From the NCBI RefSeq assembly GCF_036417845.1, contig NC_089978.1:143028288-143092287 (forward strand): a stretch of DNA of 64,000 nt, given 5' to 3'. The notes beneath the pieces are model-generated. The model was not told the DNA's origin. It saw only the letters and a list, made by a program, of their open reading frames with translations, and made no database searches. Made by a program: the position numbers and the translations under genes. This document shows, in pieces, positions 21,013 through 34,364 of the stretch (within the stretch, counting starts at the first letter, position 1; each line of letters begins with the position of its first letter). The stretch comes from Apteryx mantelli. Lineage: Eukaryota; Chordata; Aves; Apterygiformes; Apterygidae.

Positions 21013-23584
21013 ATATATAATAATGCAGATGCCAACAACCCAAGCCTCCTGTACCATATGAGTAGCAATACAGATGCTTGTACAAATCCAAACCAGGGAA
21101 TATACTTGGGCTTTATGACTCAGATACCTAAAGACTGCTAGAAGAGGCTCAGCTTACTTTATAGAGCTTTCCTTGCATTTACAAATACCTTCTCTGCTAG
21201 ACTGATCTTTTCTTCTTTGCATGGATCGGTCTATAAATACTAAAGCAGAATTTAACACTTTTTTGTTGAATATTCCGGATTGGGACCCATAACCGTGAGC
21301 CCTTTTCAACATCACTGCTTCTAAGGGATTTCAGTTTTAACCCGTTTTTCAGTTCGTGCCCTTTGTGTAAGTGTTGCCTACATTCTCTTTTCTTTGCTGT
21401 CTGATTAAGAAAAAATATATCTATTTTGGAAACTCAAAACAGGCAATGGTTTTCCATTAATATGTATAGAGTCTGCTTCTAAGACAAGGAGGAGTTTATG
21501 GGGGATAAAGGAATGCTTTGATGATCCATGTCACTTCCATTGTGGCACTATTTGTAGAATTCAGGGATAACTCAGCCTGACATTCATGGGGTATTTCCTG
21601 CCTCTCCTTCTAGAAATGCATCCTAGCAGTCTCTCAGATCTCCCCCTTCCCATAAATTTCCTCTCTCCTTCTAGACTCTCTCATGTCACAGCAGGCAGAG
21701 CTAGTTTTATGTGTGAATAGTCAAGGCATTTGCCAGGACCTGAGGCCTTGGAAGGCTGGGCTCCATTTGGGTAGGCTGGATAGCAGGGTGAGTCATGCAC
21801 ATATGGCTTGGAGGGGATGATGGCATATGCCTTACACTCTGCTTGGGGCCCCCACAAATCTAACAACAGCAGGGATCAGTCAGTCTTTTAGTTGCAGTCT
21901 CTCTGAGGGTCTCTTAAATTTGTCCATCAGCATCTGTGCCAATGGTTATTTTCACCATTCAAACAAAAATAAAATCTCATTATAAAGGGTGGGGAATCAT
22001 CAATAAAGTAAATGGCTATTCTGGCAAAAGGCCATTTTCTTTCCTGACATCCCTGATAAATTCAAGCTCCATCCACGTCAAACAAAACTAATATTCAAGT
22101 ATGTGACCAAATGATCTTTGTGAAAGAGAAAATATACAAGTGAATATAAGACATTTCAGGTTTGCATAAATAAAATTCCAAAGTCTGTTGTATCTAACAG
22201 CTCAAAATCAGGAGCACACAGTCTTCTGTAACATTTTCTAATGGTCACTTAAAATCTTCTTCATTCAGTGTTATTTCATTATCATATTATGATTTTGCCA
22301 TATTATTTACAAATGGTTTTACATAAGTCTAATAAGGAAAGAAGCCATCCTATCCATCTGCAGACAGCCCTAGCTCCACCAGAAAATTCTTACCAGTAGA
22401 AAATGAGATTTAAACTCATTATAATGTAAGGAGCTAGTCAGCAGGAAAAAGTATTAACACTGATAAAACTACAGTGAATTCATGTATACTGGATTCCCTC
22501 TTTTTTCCTCACTCTTCATAGACAGTTTCTTTAACAGAGGTTCCCAAACATTATTTACTCATAGTACCACCTCTTCTAGACTTTACAGCCCTTGGCTGTA
22601 ATATCTTCCTCCCAGGAACCCAAATCATTTTTGGTGGCCTGATGCTAAAAACACGTGTTAATAATATTACACACAAGGAGTGGGGCTTGCATTTACACAA
22701 TGCTTACACAATTCTGAGTGGTGGCTATGGGAGGGCACCTTAATAAGTTTAAGTTTTTGTAGTTTAGCAAACTGTTTGGAAGGAAAAAATATATAAATTT
22801 ACCATATTTTCTGGCATGCTTCTACACAAACCAGCTGACATCTGGGATATGCAAAGTTACTGGACACTGCCTCTTAATTGGAAGGCTGAACTGATCAGAA
22901 TTTCTTTGGATGGCTGCAAAAGGAAAATAAATAGATTACCCCTATTAAATGAACCCTAATGGGTTAAACTGTTCCCATGCTACATGCACCCTGTGGCTCC
23001 CAGGGCTCAGAACAGACATTTTCATTTGTCACTACATCATTAGCCACAACCGATGTAGATAAGGAGACTGGCTCAGAGTCTTTGGAAGAGAGCTGTAGTA
23101 TACTTTTAGTTTTACATAAAAATCGAGTTTTCTGTCTGTCAGGGGACTACTCTGAGGCTCCCTTATTAAATCCTGGCAGAGCTCTGGAAGCAGAGCTAGC
23201 AATAGGAATTTAGGTTCCATCTAAAAAAGTCCCAACCAACTAGCCCTGTACTACCGATCTTATTCCAACAACCCCTTTTCTCCCATTTTTCTCCTTATTT
23301 CTTTTGACTGCGATCTCACAACTGTTGTCAGACCTAGTCACAGAGGTTTGAACTGGCTCAGTGAGATATTCCTGCTGAAAGGGAAGAACAATCCTATCAT
23401 TAAACCCGATTTACTTTGTATAAAAAGAGAATGTGACATAGAGACAAATAGCAGCAACTTATACTAAAAGGGAGGTAGAACAAAAATCCTCAATCTACTT
23501 TCAAAAAATGTACCCCCCTGTAAAGTCCCAACCATTCAGGAATTAATTATCCAGGAGAAATGAGGCCTACTAAACAGCAAGTTT

Positions 23585-23735
23585 GAGCAGACTTTAACAG
23601 AGGTTCTGTTTCCAGCTCTGCGTCTGACTTATGAGATAGCTTTTGGCAAGATATTTTACCTCTCTGTACCTCATTTTCTCTATGTATACAAATAATGTAA
23701 TTTGTAAAATGTTTTGAGATCCATCAAATAAAACA
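23585..23735 (+). repeat. MIR-like SINE relic, sense
   Basis: The order of blocks fits a MIR-like SINE: TTTCCAGCTCTGCGTCTGACTTA (23609-23631), TTTTACCTCTCTGTACCTCATTTTC near 23654, a degraded region with TTTGTAAAATG, then TTTTGAGATCCATCAAAT near 23712. It is clearly diverged, but the block order is convincing. Confidence 0.65.
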
Positions 23736-24324
23736 AACTGCATAAGAGTTAGCGGTTATTAACTAGCAACCCTGAGCCATTAACTTCCCATTAACATGGT
23801 ACGAAGTAATTCAGGCCAATTTTAGCTTAACTTCTATTTCTCCTATTTAAAAGCAGCATCCTGTATAGTCAACTATGTTAGAATAATGTTAGAGTTCAGA
23901 ATAGGTCTCATATTCCTTTTTCTAAACTTAGAAATGTACAGACATCCACATTTTCTTCTGAATGCCAGATATGTACATTTGCTTTGATAGTTATTCCACA
24001 ATTTTTACTTTACTTCTGAAATGTTCTGCAAGCATACAGTCAGTCAGTAAGAGGATCTAACTTGTGCATGTAAGTAATAACTTCAATGCAAGTCACAAAA
24101 CAGGATTCATGTAAGATTTTAGATTTCCCATTAAAAGGGTTTCTCTCTCTCTCTGTATCCAGGAGTAAAATAAATTGTCTCTTAAATCTTATAAAACAGA
24201 TACCTAGTAAGAAAAGCACTTTCAGAATTATTAAAATTAATCCAGAAAAAAGAAGGGTTTTTATGTGTAGCTTTGACTTTTTCCCTCAGTTTATGCAATA
24301 CGCTATTTAATAGCTCTTCTAAAG

Positions 24325-24395
24325 ACGAGTGAAATCTTGGCTCTGTGGAAATCATTGGCAAAATTCCTGCTGACTTCAGTGGGGCCAATACTGCT
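24325..24395 (+). repeat. Degenerate short dispersed repeat (copy 1)
   Basis: GAAATCTTGGCTCTGTGG is followed by GGCAAAATTCCTGCTGACTTCAGTGGGGCC. The same core recurs at about 30244-30295, 32740-32790 and, inverted, at about 29660-29720. The repeat is internally near-palindromic (GAAGT...ACTTC). I believe it is an abundant old sauropsid element, but I cannot name it with certainty. Confidence 0.5.
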
Positions 24396-26129
24396 GTTAA
24401 CTCTTCCCTACAAAGAAAATCAAGATTGCCTAAGAAACTGACCCACCTCTGTCAAGACTTAGACCGTCTACAAGTTAAAGTGATCTTGTACAAATACTGT
24501 TATTCCTGAGAATTTGCCAAATCCTTAAGACAAAACTAGTATCATAAATTATCCCCAAGCTTTTACCCTAGATTAAAACATATCTTCACATTTTATAAAT
24601 CAAAGCATCTCTAACTATGCAGACTTGTATCTTCAAATGTTTTCTCTGACAGTTCTGCTTTTATACAAATTCTAAAGTTTATTTTCAGTTTTAGGAAAAA
24701 AAAAACAAGCTTCTCAATGAACACTCATGAAATATTTTGTCCTTGGGTCTGACTTTTCACTGTAAATGCAGTAAAACATACAAAATTCAGTGACACATTA
24801 GTGTATTATTTTGGATCTTCTGAAGTTCTTCAGAATTAAGGATGATTTAAATATGCATTTATAGCATGGCGTTCATTACTGTGCTTGGTAATTTTCAACT
24901 TGTTTGTTCCCATCCAAAAATAAAGATGATTTAGTGATCTGAATAGAAAAACCACTTAAAGGACATCCACACTCAGAGTAAGGAGACAGACAGATAACAC
25001 TTCCACACCTTCCATCAAACACTCAGCAATCTACTTCTCTGAAGTTTCTACACTCATTTAGTCATTTCCCACAATGTGCCTTGCTCCTCAGATCTTTTCC
25101 AGCTAGCAGCAGCAATACCAAGAGTCCACACTATTTTGTTTATTTCAATTACTGAAGCCAGGGCATTAAGATGAAGCTTAACTTAGCCTTATACTGCATG
25201 TTCTACTACTTAGCTTTACATTGCAATCATGACTGGTTTGGTGGAGTTACTTTCTATGAGGCATCATGTGCAACTTAATTCTGCCCCTTCCCTGATCACT
25301 TCACAAGGATTGAAAGTCAGGTGCTGAATTGCCACCCCCGCATTCCACATGTAACAGAAAATTCATCAGCAGCATCAAATATTTCAACAAAACCCCTAAA
25401 ATTCCATTATGGAGAGTTCTCTATAATGATAAACTGAGGATCTTCCATATTTAAATGGCTTTCTAAACACACTGAATTCAGATACATTCGTGGTCTTTGG
25501 ATAAATCTCTATGCCCCCTTGATAAGATTCTCTAGCCACTTTCAAGGATTTTTCTTTTGAACTCTGGGAAGCTTTCCAAAAGACATTAAAGTACTGTTGT
25601 TCTCCTCCTAGGTCAAAGAAATTTGACTGTTTGCCCTGAACCAGCGAAGCTAAGAATAGTTTTAAGTCTGCAAGTAACTGCCACTGAAGCAAACTGTAAT
25701 ATTCCTGTTCAAGTACTGTAAGACTTGATCCCATGAGACAGCATGTAGTCTGATTCCAATATAGCAAAACACTTCATCATTTTTTTTAATAGTCTTATTA
25801 ACTTCAGTGGGATTACTCACACACCTTAATTTATATACGCCCTTAAATTCTTTACTGAAATGGGTTATATAAAGTGTCCTCAACAGAAAAGCTCACCCAT
25901 GCTTTTCATTTTCTAAAGTATATGTTGGGGAACCTTAGTCTTTCACTACTATTTCTCAAGTGCTATTTAAAAGTTAACATTTGCCAGACTCCACCATGGG
26001 ACTAAAGAATCTTTTTCATATACATGGCACCCATGCCTCCTTCTGTATTTTCTGGCAGCCCACACAATTTGAGGTCCTTTTGACTTCATTTGTTGTTACA
26101 GCAATCTATTTCCTTTTATGGAAATGCCA

Positions 26130-26190
26130 TTCTTACTAGAAACATCTATGTATAGCCTTTCCTGTTTTGCTATTCTGTTTCTAGTAAGAA
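26130..26190. repeat. Perfect 14-bp inverted repeat, 33-base spacer
   Basis: TTCTTACTAGAAAC at 26130-26143 is inverted exactly at 26177-26190. No transposase and no flanking duplication were seen. Confidence 0.9.
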
Positions 26191-28793
26191 AATTCTTGCT
26201 GAAGCTCCTAATGTTTTCACTGCTGCACTTCTATTCAACTCCAATATTGAAGAAGAGGACATAATAATGTCAGCATTGCTGTCTAAAACCGACCATAGAT
26301 TTTGAAAAGATGTCAACCGACCTGTCTGTTTCCCTGATCTTCTGAGTTTGATTCCACTGTGAAGGAGGCAATCAATGTTTTCCTTTTTAAAGAGTCAGCT
26401 AGCTTGTCATTGAGCTTTTCTTCAGAAATGTCTTTGTCTTAGAGGTCAAGGATGTGCTCACTTAGACACAAGAGTATGTGTTTGTATCTCAGGAAAGTAT
26501 ATCCCATATTAACTTTAATCTACGTAGCAGAGCTAACAACAGGAGTGAAGATATAGCAGCATGGAGTTTCATGCTTTCATGTGGGCTACAGAAGCCCACT
26601 GGGCATGACAGGCAAATACGCAGGTTGCTAGCTTTTACTTAAGTCCATGCTGTCACATCATCATGACTATTGTTCATTGCATTAGCTAAATTTTAGCATG
26701 CTTATGCACAGCAAAATCACTCCCTTATTTGATTACACAGACATTAGTTGTATTTTTGTATACTGCTAGGGTAACGTGCATTGTGGGATCCCATTTGTGA
26801 GACAGGCCTCTAGACATTGTCTTGCTATAAATAGTAACTAATAATAATAACGGTATATTTACTTGCAATAAATATTAAGGGAAAAAACATTTTGATGGCA
26901 GCCTAAAGAATTCCTTTCATCTCTTCTCTCTCCTTACATTCCATGCTCCTCCTTGTACAATGTGCTTAATATCCACCTTAGGTGCTAGTTAAAATAGTGG
27001 AGCTTTAAACTGTCAAAGCAGCTTAAAGCTTCGCATCAGATGATTGGGAGTTTCTGAGATGGAATATTAACTAGAGTTCTTTCTTGTTGGAAGGTGATGA
27101 CTGCTCTTAAGAGCTCAGCCAGGATGGACATGAGGCTTACTGTGTAAGTGACCGTATATTGTCCTTACTATTCATGCTGGCAGGTTAGCTAGGCCAAAAA
27201 AGTACTTATCGGAATGATTCTAGCAACTGTTATACTGCTTTCAGCATGGGCTCTTTTGAGCTTATAGCAAGTATTCACAGTATATTCCAAATGTTCTCCT
27301 AAGATCTTAGGTCCTGTATGGCCCTTAGGTCCAGACATTTAATGGCATGAGAATCTCAAAATACTTTTCACTAGTGTAGGTCCCAGAGAAAATTTCTCTC
27401 ATATCTGTGAACAACCATCTATATAGCTTTCATTTAAGAATACGGCCAAAGAACAAGTCTTTTGTACTTTTGCTCCCTCTCAGGTTGTTGCTGTTTTAAA
27501 CATTTCTTACCTAGTATTCTTTGTTTTTTTGTTGTTTTTTTCCTTTGCAGCCATGTGGCTGACTTTGGCTGTCACAGGGCCACTGTATTCCATGCTTACT
27601 CTCTACTTCTGTGACATGCTCACTGATAAATTAATTTTAAAGTTCCTCTGTTCTGTCCAGAGTAATGTAAAAGGGTTTTGTTTACCATTTCTCTCTGATT
27701 AACAGTCACAGCTGACCAACCTATACAGCAGTCTGGAGCAGCAATAAGTTGTACATTATTATTGCAAAGGCCTTACACAGCTTGAGAACCAGAGGACGCA
27801 TAATTACTTCTGTCTGCCCATCTCTGGCTGTCCCATGTAACACTGTTCCAAATTCATACCTTTTTAGAATATGAGAAAATAAATAGTCAGTATGAGTTTG
27901 CCTGGCCCATATTTTCCTCAGTTTGTCCTACTTTGGGTTTTGGCATTGCCATTGACCACCCAGGTTGTGTTTTCTCTGGAGGCATTCTCGTGGTGCTCGT
28001 CTCTATCATTTCAGAGGATTCAAATGAAAATAAAATGAATAGTTGTTTTCCATTGTACATGGGACAGTGGATTGATATTTCCTATGCAATGGGGGGTTTG
28101 CTGCTGTCACTATAGCATGTATAATTACATCTATACAGCTAATTATTTAAGTGCTGTTAGTTACCACAAGAACAATGTATGTATTTTCTGGACCTCCTCC
28201 TCTCCCTCCCCCAAAAAATCATTTACATAAAATTTACTTAAATTACCCCCTTCTCTTTCAACCCTAATACACACAAAAAGCACATGTAATTATTTGTGAA
28301 ACATCACAAAAATGCTAAGTTTGAGCATATATTTATTTGTGTGTTTGTTTGTTAGCTTGTATATTTATGTGTGTGCATATGTTTATATATATATAATATG
28401 TATTTTTATATTGGCCTGGTTTATGATTCAACACATCCACAATTCCAGTTGAAATGCATGGGAGGTTAATGTTCAGTTTTTCTCAAAATGAACAATTCTT
28501 GTTTAAAAAAATCATTTGTACATTTCGGTGAGTTTTTGATGTTTTTGCCTTAGGACTTCTGCACTCCAGCCATAATTTCAGGGAAAGTCTGAACAGCTAC
28601 CTAGTCTAAAAAGCCATCCATGGCATGAAGAAAAACAGAAGTGATATCATAACCAAAATTGCAAAGGCAGTATAAATATATATGTCAAGATTCCCAGCTG
28701 TGTAAATCCACATGGCTCCACTGATTTCAGCTAAACTATGCCAATTTACAATAGATGAGGATTTCCAGCTATTGGAAAAAAGGAGGTGTAGTA

Positions 28794-28825
28794 TCCTACA
28801 TATGTCTATATTTCTATATGTAGGA
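28794..28825. repeat. Perfect 10-bp hairpin
   Basis: TCCTACATAT (28794-28803) pairs with ATATGTAGGA (28816-28825) across a 12-base loop. No function is apparent. Confidence 0.9.
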
Positions 28826-29659
28826 TAGGAAGTTTACTAGTGTTTCTTCAAAGATAGTCCAGTTCATCTCTTTTTGTTTAAAAAAAAAGAAAAGGCTTTT
28901 TAGAAATCCTAGCCAAAGTTTTGAAACTTAGACTTGGAAGAATACCAATCACCATAAAATCAGACCTTTAACACATCATGGTATAAAGCACTACACTTAG
29001 CTGTAATACTTAAAAATATTCTGACACTGCTTGTAAAATCAAATATAGAACTTGGATTTAAAGTTCTTTCTGTTATTACATTTCCCTTTTTTATGTCTTT
29101 TTTTCAGAGTCAAAATTTCTTAAAGCCTCTGCTTTAAATGAAAGAAAATCTGGTCCCAGATGTCATTAATTGGGAACAGATTAGTGGACAGATTTAAACA
29201 GAGATGCCTGAAGTTACAATTCATCGTGTGGGATCTGACAACAGCCTATTTCACTAGGCTTTTTCATTTAGTTTGTACAATAATAAGCTTTAAGTAGTAC
29301 CATGAAAAACACAGAGGATACATTTAAGTAAGAAAATTACATTAATATAGGTCTTTCTAAATACTGTTAGTGTTTGCAATAGACTATATACTGCTTTAAC
29401 ATATCCTTTTTATCCATAGGTTTGGCATATGCACAGACGGAAAATGAAATCCATTAATCAAAGTATTTTGTTTCTCATATCAAACACCCTGTTTCTTAAC
29501 TCTTGACATTTAAATAATAATTTTAAATTGAAGGAGTTAAACATCTTTCAGTAGATCATTAGCTAAAGAAAATTTCTTAAATGCATTTTCTGTAATAAAC
29601 AAGATATTTGGAGAGGGAAGGAGGAGCAGAGGGAGTTGTGGTTAGTTATGATGTAGACT

Positions 29660-29720
29660 TGGTTTTGCTGCTGGAATCAGCAGGAATTTTGCCCTTAATT
29701 TCAATGGTAGAAGGATCAAG
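29660..29720 (-). repeat. Degenerate short dispersed repeat (inverted copy)
   Basis: TCAGCAGGAATTTTGCC and TTTCAATGGTAGAAGGATC are the inverse of the motif seen at 24325 and 30244. A related piece lies at about 29880-29940. Confidence 0.4.
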
Positions 29721-30243
29721 ATAACTACATTACAGCTAAATGAAACAAATCAGCACAAATACTTACTGCCCACAGGGTTAAAAAAGGCCATACACTATTT
29801 GAAATCCAGTTTTTCAAAAAAATAAAAACAGGTAATTGCAAATAATCAAGACATTTTTGTACATATATATGCAAGAATCCAAAGTCCACTGACATCAAGT
29901 GAAAACTCTCATGGATTTCAGCAAAGTTTGTATCAGGCTTACTGTCTGCTAATTCTGTAATTGAGTAAGATGCTAGCACTGGTGCCCAATTAAAAATGTT
30001 AAATTAGTATTTATAAGGCTTCTTTCTACATTACAATGTAGTGATGTAATTGAATATATAATTTCCGGCATACTCCAAATTACTGTATTTTGTAAGCCTT
30101 ATTAATTGTCCTGCATTTTATGTTAGTCATTAATGCTCGTACTAATTGCAAGTAAGGCAAAATACCGGTGGTTTTTTTTTTTTTTCATTTTCTTTGCCTT
30201 GTCTCAAATGACTGTGCAAGTGTCTGGGCAAGAGTTATGTCTA

Positions 30244-30295
30244 GTGAAGTCTATGGCAAAATTCTCCTTGACTTCACTGGAAATAGGATCCAGTC
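30244..30295 (+). repeat. Degenerate short dispersed repeat (copy 2)
   Basis: GTGAAGTCTATGGCAAAATTC then TCCTTGACTTCACTGG shows the same arrangement as at 24325, with inverted GTGAAGT/ACTTCAC halves. Confidence 0.5.
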
Positions 30296-32739
30296 CAAGT
30301 TACATGAAACATTTTATGTTGCAGAGATCAGCAACTCTGTCCTCCAAAGAAAATGAAAATTAGCAGGTATTTGGCATGTACACATATATTAATCAATTGT
30401 GTATTTGTTATTCCCAGATACCATTATTAATGTGTAAAAGCTCTTTACTCTTAATTTCATTGTCTTATGAATATTAAAATGTGTATTTGCATACTGCACT
30501 TGAGATACACAGGTTCTAAAAGAAAGGTTTTAAATAATGAGATTCAGTTTTCTTCTTCGAGATTGTTTTTTATTGCTAGATCCTTTGCTAATTCTAATTA
30601 TTTTGATATGCAATACTAGAAAGTCTAACTTTCTTTCCCATGTCTTTCCCCTACAGTCTTTGCTCTTGCTGACATACTCTGATGTATTCTGGGAGTCAGA
30701 TAGTCATGCTTTAGGACGGTGTAATTCCTTGGGGACCCTCAGCCTCAGAAGAAGGGGAGCTGGAACTTAAAATTGAATTTTGACAAAAATTGAGGTTCCG
30801 TTTAAAGCAATGGTGATGGAAAATTTTCACTTAGCTTTATTAGCAACTGGCAGCTGCACCTGAATTCAAACATGGAGTCCCTTCCTGTCATTTTAAAAGG
30901 GTTCTTTATTCTTTCTGTTCATTTAATCCCTGGCTTATTTAATGGGTTTTTATAAAGGCTCAGAATAGATGAGCTCAGCAGGTTTAATAATGTAGACGAA
31001 GTGGAGAGAAACAGACTGCCTTCTTTTTATCACCATTTTTTGAAAGGGACAAGAAAGGTCACAAGCACATTTTCACCAATTTGTCTCATTGGATATTTCA
31101 AAACCTTGAAGGAAGTTTTCAAAGTACCTCGAGCTCAGAATGTCATGTCTTCAGCATTTAGAAAAGGAAGATGATAGGAATTCCCATTTCTACCTTTTAT
31201 TACATTATGTAACCATACAACCCCCCACACACATCATACTGGGACAGAAGCAGGCACATAGATGTTCTTAGTACATGCTGCAAACTGGCAAGATGACTTG
31301 TAGCAGATCTCGTACCCAGGACTCCTCACATTACAAAATACCCAAGTGGCAACATCACTACAAACTCAGGGCAGCATTTTTTTTCCTGATGAACTGGAGC
31401 AGACAAGGACCCACATAAAGCTACTCCACTCACATCAGACTGTAGATATATACACGCAATGTGACCAAACACTGGAAATACATGAAGTAGCGCTATTGGA
31501 AGGGATACCCAGACATCTCCAGCATAACCAATGGCCAGTGTATTACAGTTAGTAATGCAATACAGTAAGCATTGCTATTCAGTGCAATAAGAGCAACTGA
31601 TCAAAGCACTTCTCTTGTACTACAACTCATGGGCTTCCCTTCCAGCTCTGTGACTGTTTGTATGACGTCTGTAAGGATCTAACAGGTCCTCACTTGAGGA
31701 GCTAGGAGAAGCAGTACACAATTTTATCATGGAATTAAGAGGGGTCAGAATGAAAAATTATAGCTGGAAGCAAAAAGGTACAAATGTTAGTTCTGATTTT
31801 ATGGTGCCCATCATGTGCTCAAAGCATTTAACAGTAGTTATGATTTGTACATTAAATTTATTGTGGAAATTAAATGCAAACAGTGAAATCATTGTGAGAA
31901 TGAAAATCCACCACATGGCATTTCTGCAGTTCTCTATTGTTTGGAAGACCTAAGAAGCAAAAGACTATAACATCCCATAGTAATTTAAACGCGATGACTT
32001 TGTTTTTGCATACTGGGTCTCCTTTCACACAGCCAGTTTGGCTTTCCAGTGAGGAAGAGGAAAAATAAACCTCCTATGCTGATCAGAAATGTAATTTTCA
32101 GACTACATTTGGTTCATAACAAAAGACATCCACACAGATGCAGGTCTCAAATCTGTCCTACAGGGCTAAAGAAAACAAGATAATGCAAATTCTGCTGTAG
32201 ACTTTAAAATTTGCATTGCTCAAAAACTAGCCATTTGTGACTGCTTTAGAATATGAATTTAAAACAGACTTGCCTATGCTAGGCACTTTGATTTACTAAG
32301 AGCAATTTTACAATGATACCAGAAGACAATATATCAGAGCCTTTTAGCTATTTGCCTTGATCCAAACACATATCCTCTGTTAGTAAAATAAATATTGTTT
32401 GGTTATGTTGCAAGTGGCGTACATTCCTTTAAGAACTAAATTTCCCAATGGAGCAAGGCATTTAAACATGAGCATATCTTTCAAGTACCTGAATAATACT
32501 CTTAATTCAACAAGACAATTCGTGTTTAAAGTGAAAAACTAGATTAAACATCTTTCTGAATAAAAGCCCAAATATATAGAAACTGATGCACTATGTCTTA
32601 GGAATTGAGTAATATGTTAAATTTTTTTAAATGCTAAATGCCATCAAGAAAACTAAAAGAATTATTTTTTAGAGCCAGAGAAAGAGAAAAAAATCAAAAT
32701 AATAAAATAGTGATCTATACTCCTTGTATTGGTAGACTG

Positions 32740-32790
32740 GACTCTTGAACCCACTGAAGTTAGTAGCAAAATTCTTACTGACTTTCCCTC
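32740..32790 (+). repeat. Degenerate short dispersed repeat (copy 3)
   Basis: CCCACTGAAGTTAGTAGCAAAATTC followed by TTACTGACTTT matches the core of the copies at 24325 and 30244. Confidence 0.45.
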
Positions 32791-34041
32791 ACTAATTTCT
32801 GCTTTCTCAAAATTGTACATATTTCAAAACTTCAGAAATACCCCTCTCTCATTCCAACTCAAAAATTGTGAATTTTTGCACTTTATTATTTACTAGATGT
32901 GCAGACCAAGAGACAGGCTGTTGTCTACCACTTGATTTTGTTCGTGGAATCTGACATGCCACCAAACAATAAGATGTGTCACACTTACAGAAGATTATGA
33001 TCATGGAAGATGAATATACACTGTAAGCAACAAATAATATAAGGAAATACCTTGATATGGTAAACAAATTTCTAATTTTATCAGCAATCTTGTGCTAGTT
33101 ACATATATATTTATATACTTCTTTTTTCTAATTAGTCAGCAGCAGCCTTCTTCAGGTGAAACTCAGAGTCCTAGTGTGCTAACTAGAAGACGTACTTAAC
33201 CATGAATTGAGTAGGCATATTAATGATGGATAGCATGGTAGCATCTGGATAGACCATGAATTGGTGCTTTTTTCTTGACTCACTACTCATCCCTTCATTA
33301 CTACAATTTTATACTAATATAACAATGTTATTTTCAAAGGCCCTAAACTTGCATAAATCTCATGAAGTTGAACAAACAAAGGATTAATTGCTATAACAGC
33401 CTAAAGCTGAAGCTCATAAAGTAAAATATACTCTCCTGAAACCCCTGGAATTCATTAAAGAAAATGTTATGCACTGTAGCTGTGGTGGACTGAATGTTAA
33501 TCTAATGCATATGCTTTTGGGAATGTCCACTCGTACATAAATTCTCAGATGAAATATTTGAAAGCATTAATATAATCTTGGACAGCAATATTCTTTTAGA
33601 TCTTAAATTGTTTAGTTTGAAGTTTTAAGAAACACATGCATTAGGGAACCATATAAATTTTTGTTGAGTCTTAGCTAAAACAAACAGTTGAGTCTTCAAA
33701 AAAGACATTCTAAAGGGTTACACATTCTAAAGTGTTACATGAGCCTCAGTGAATCAGCAAATGCAGAGAGCACTATTCTATTTAAATGAACAACAGAGTA
33801 CATTTATGGAAAAGTCATGTTTCCTGGAAAATCATGATTAACATCAGCTTGGTTTTGAACTCTTTGCTTTTTCTCCTTTTAGGCTTTGGGGATGAAAATT
33901 TAAAGCAGAAACATGAGTTTGTAGTCACCCTGTGTTGAAAGTACATACGATAGCTTAATAGTCTAATTGAATAAAAAAAGAGATGAATCCCTAATTAAAG
34001 TGCAAATGTCACCACATTTTTAACTGGAATCATAACTAGGC

Positions 34042-34075
<34 letters not shown>
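34042..34075. repeat. (TTA)n microsatellite
   Basis: About eleven uninterrupted TTA units. Confidence 0.95.
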
Positions 34076-34364
34076 CTTATGCCCCAGTTTTCAAGGACAC
34101 CAAATACAATGAAGCATCTAAACCTGACTGCCATTCAGTCAGCTCTGGAAGCCAAGCTCCCTTCACGTTTTATAAAAATACCTGCTCTAAATTCTTAGAT
34201 ATCTAAATAGCCTAATAACACAAAATGCAACATTTCTAACAATTCCTAATTAGGTTACTTTGGTCTTGATTGTTTTTTTAATAAGGAAACACATTCTTCA
34301 AACTTCTCATATTTCCAGCATGCAATGCTCAGCATTTGGAGCTGAGCAGAAGGAATAAGATTTA

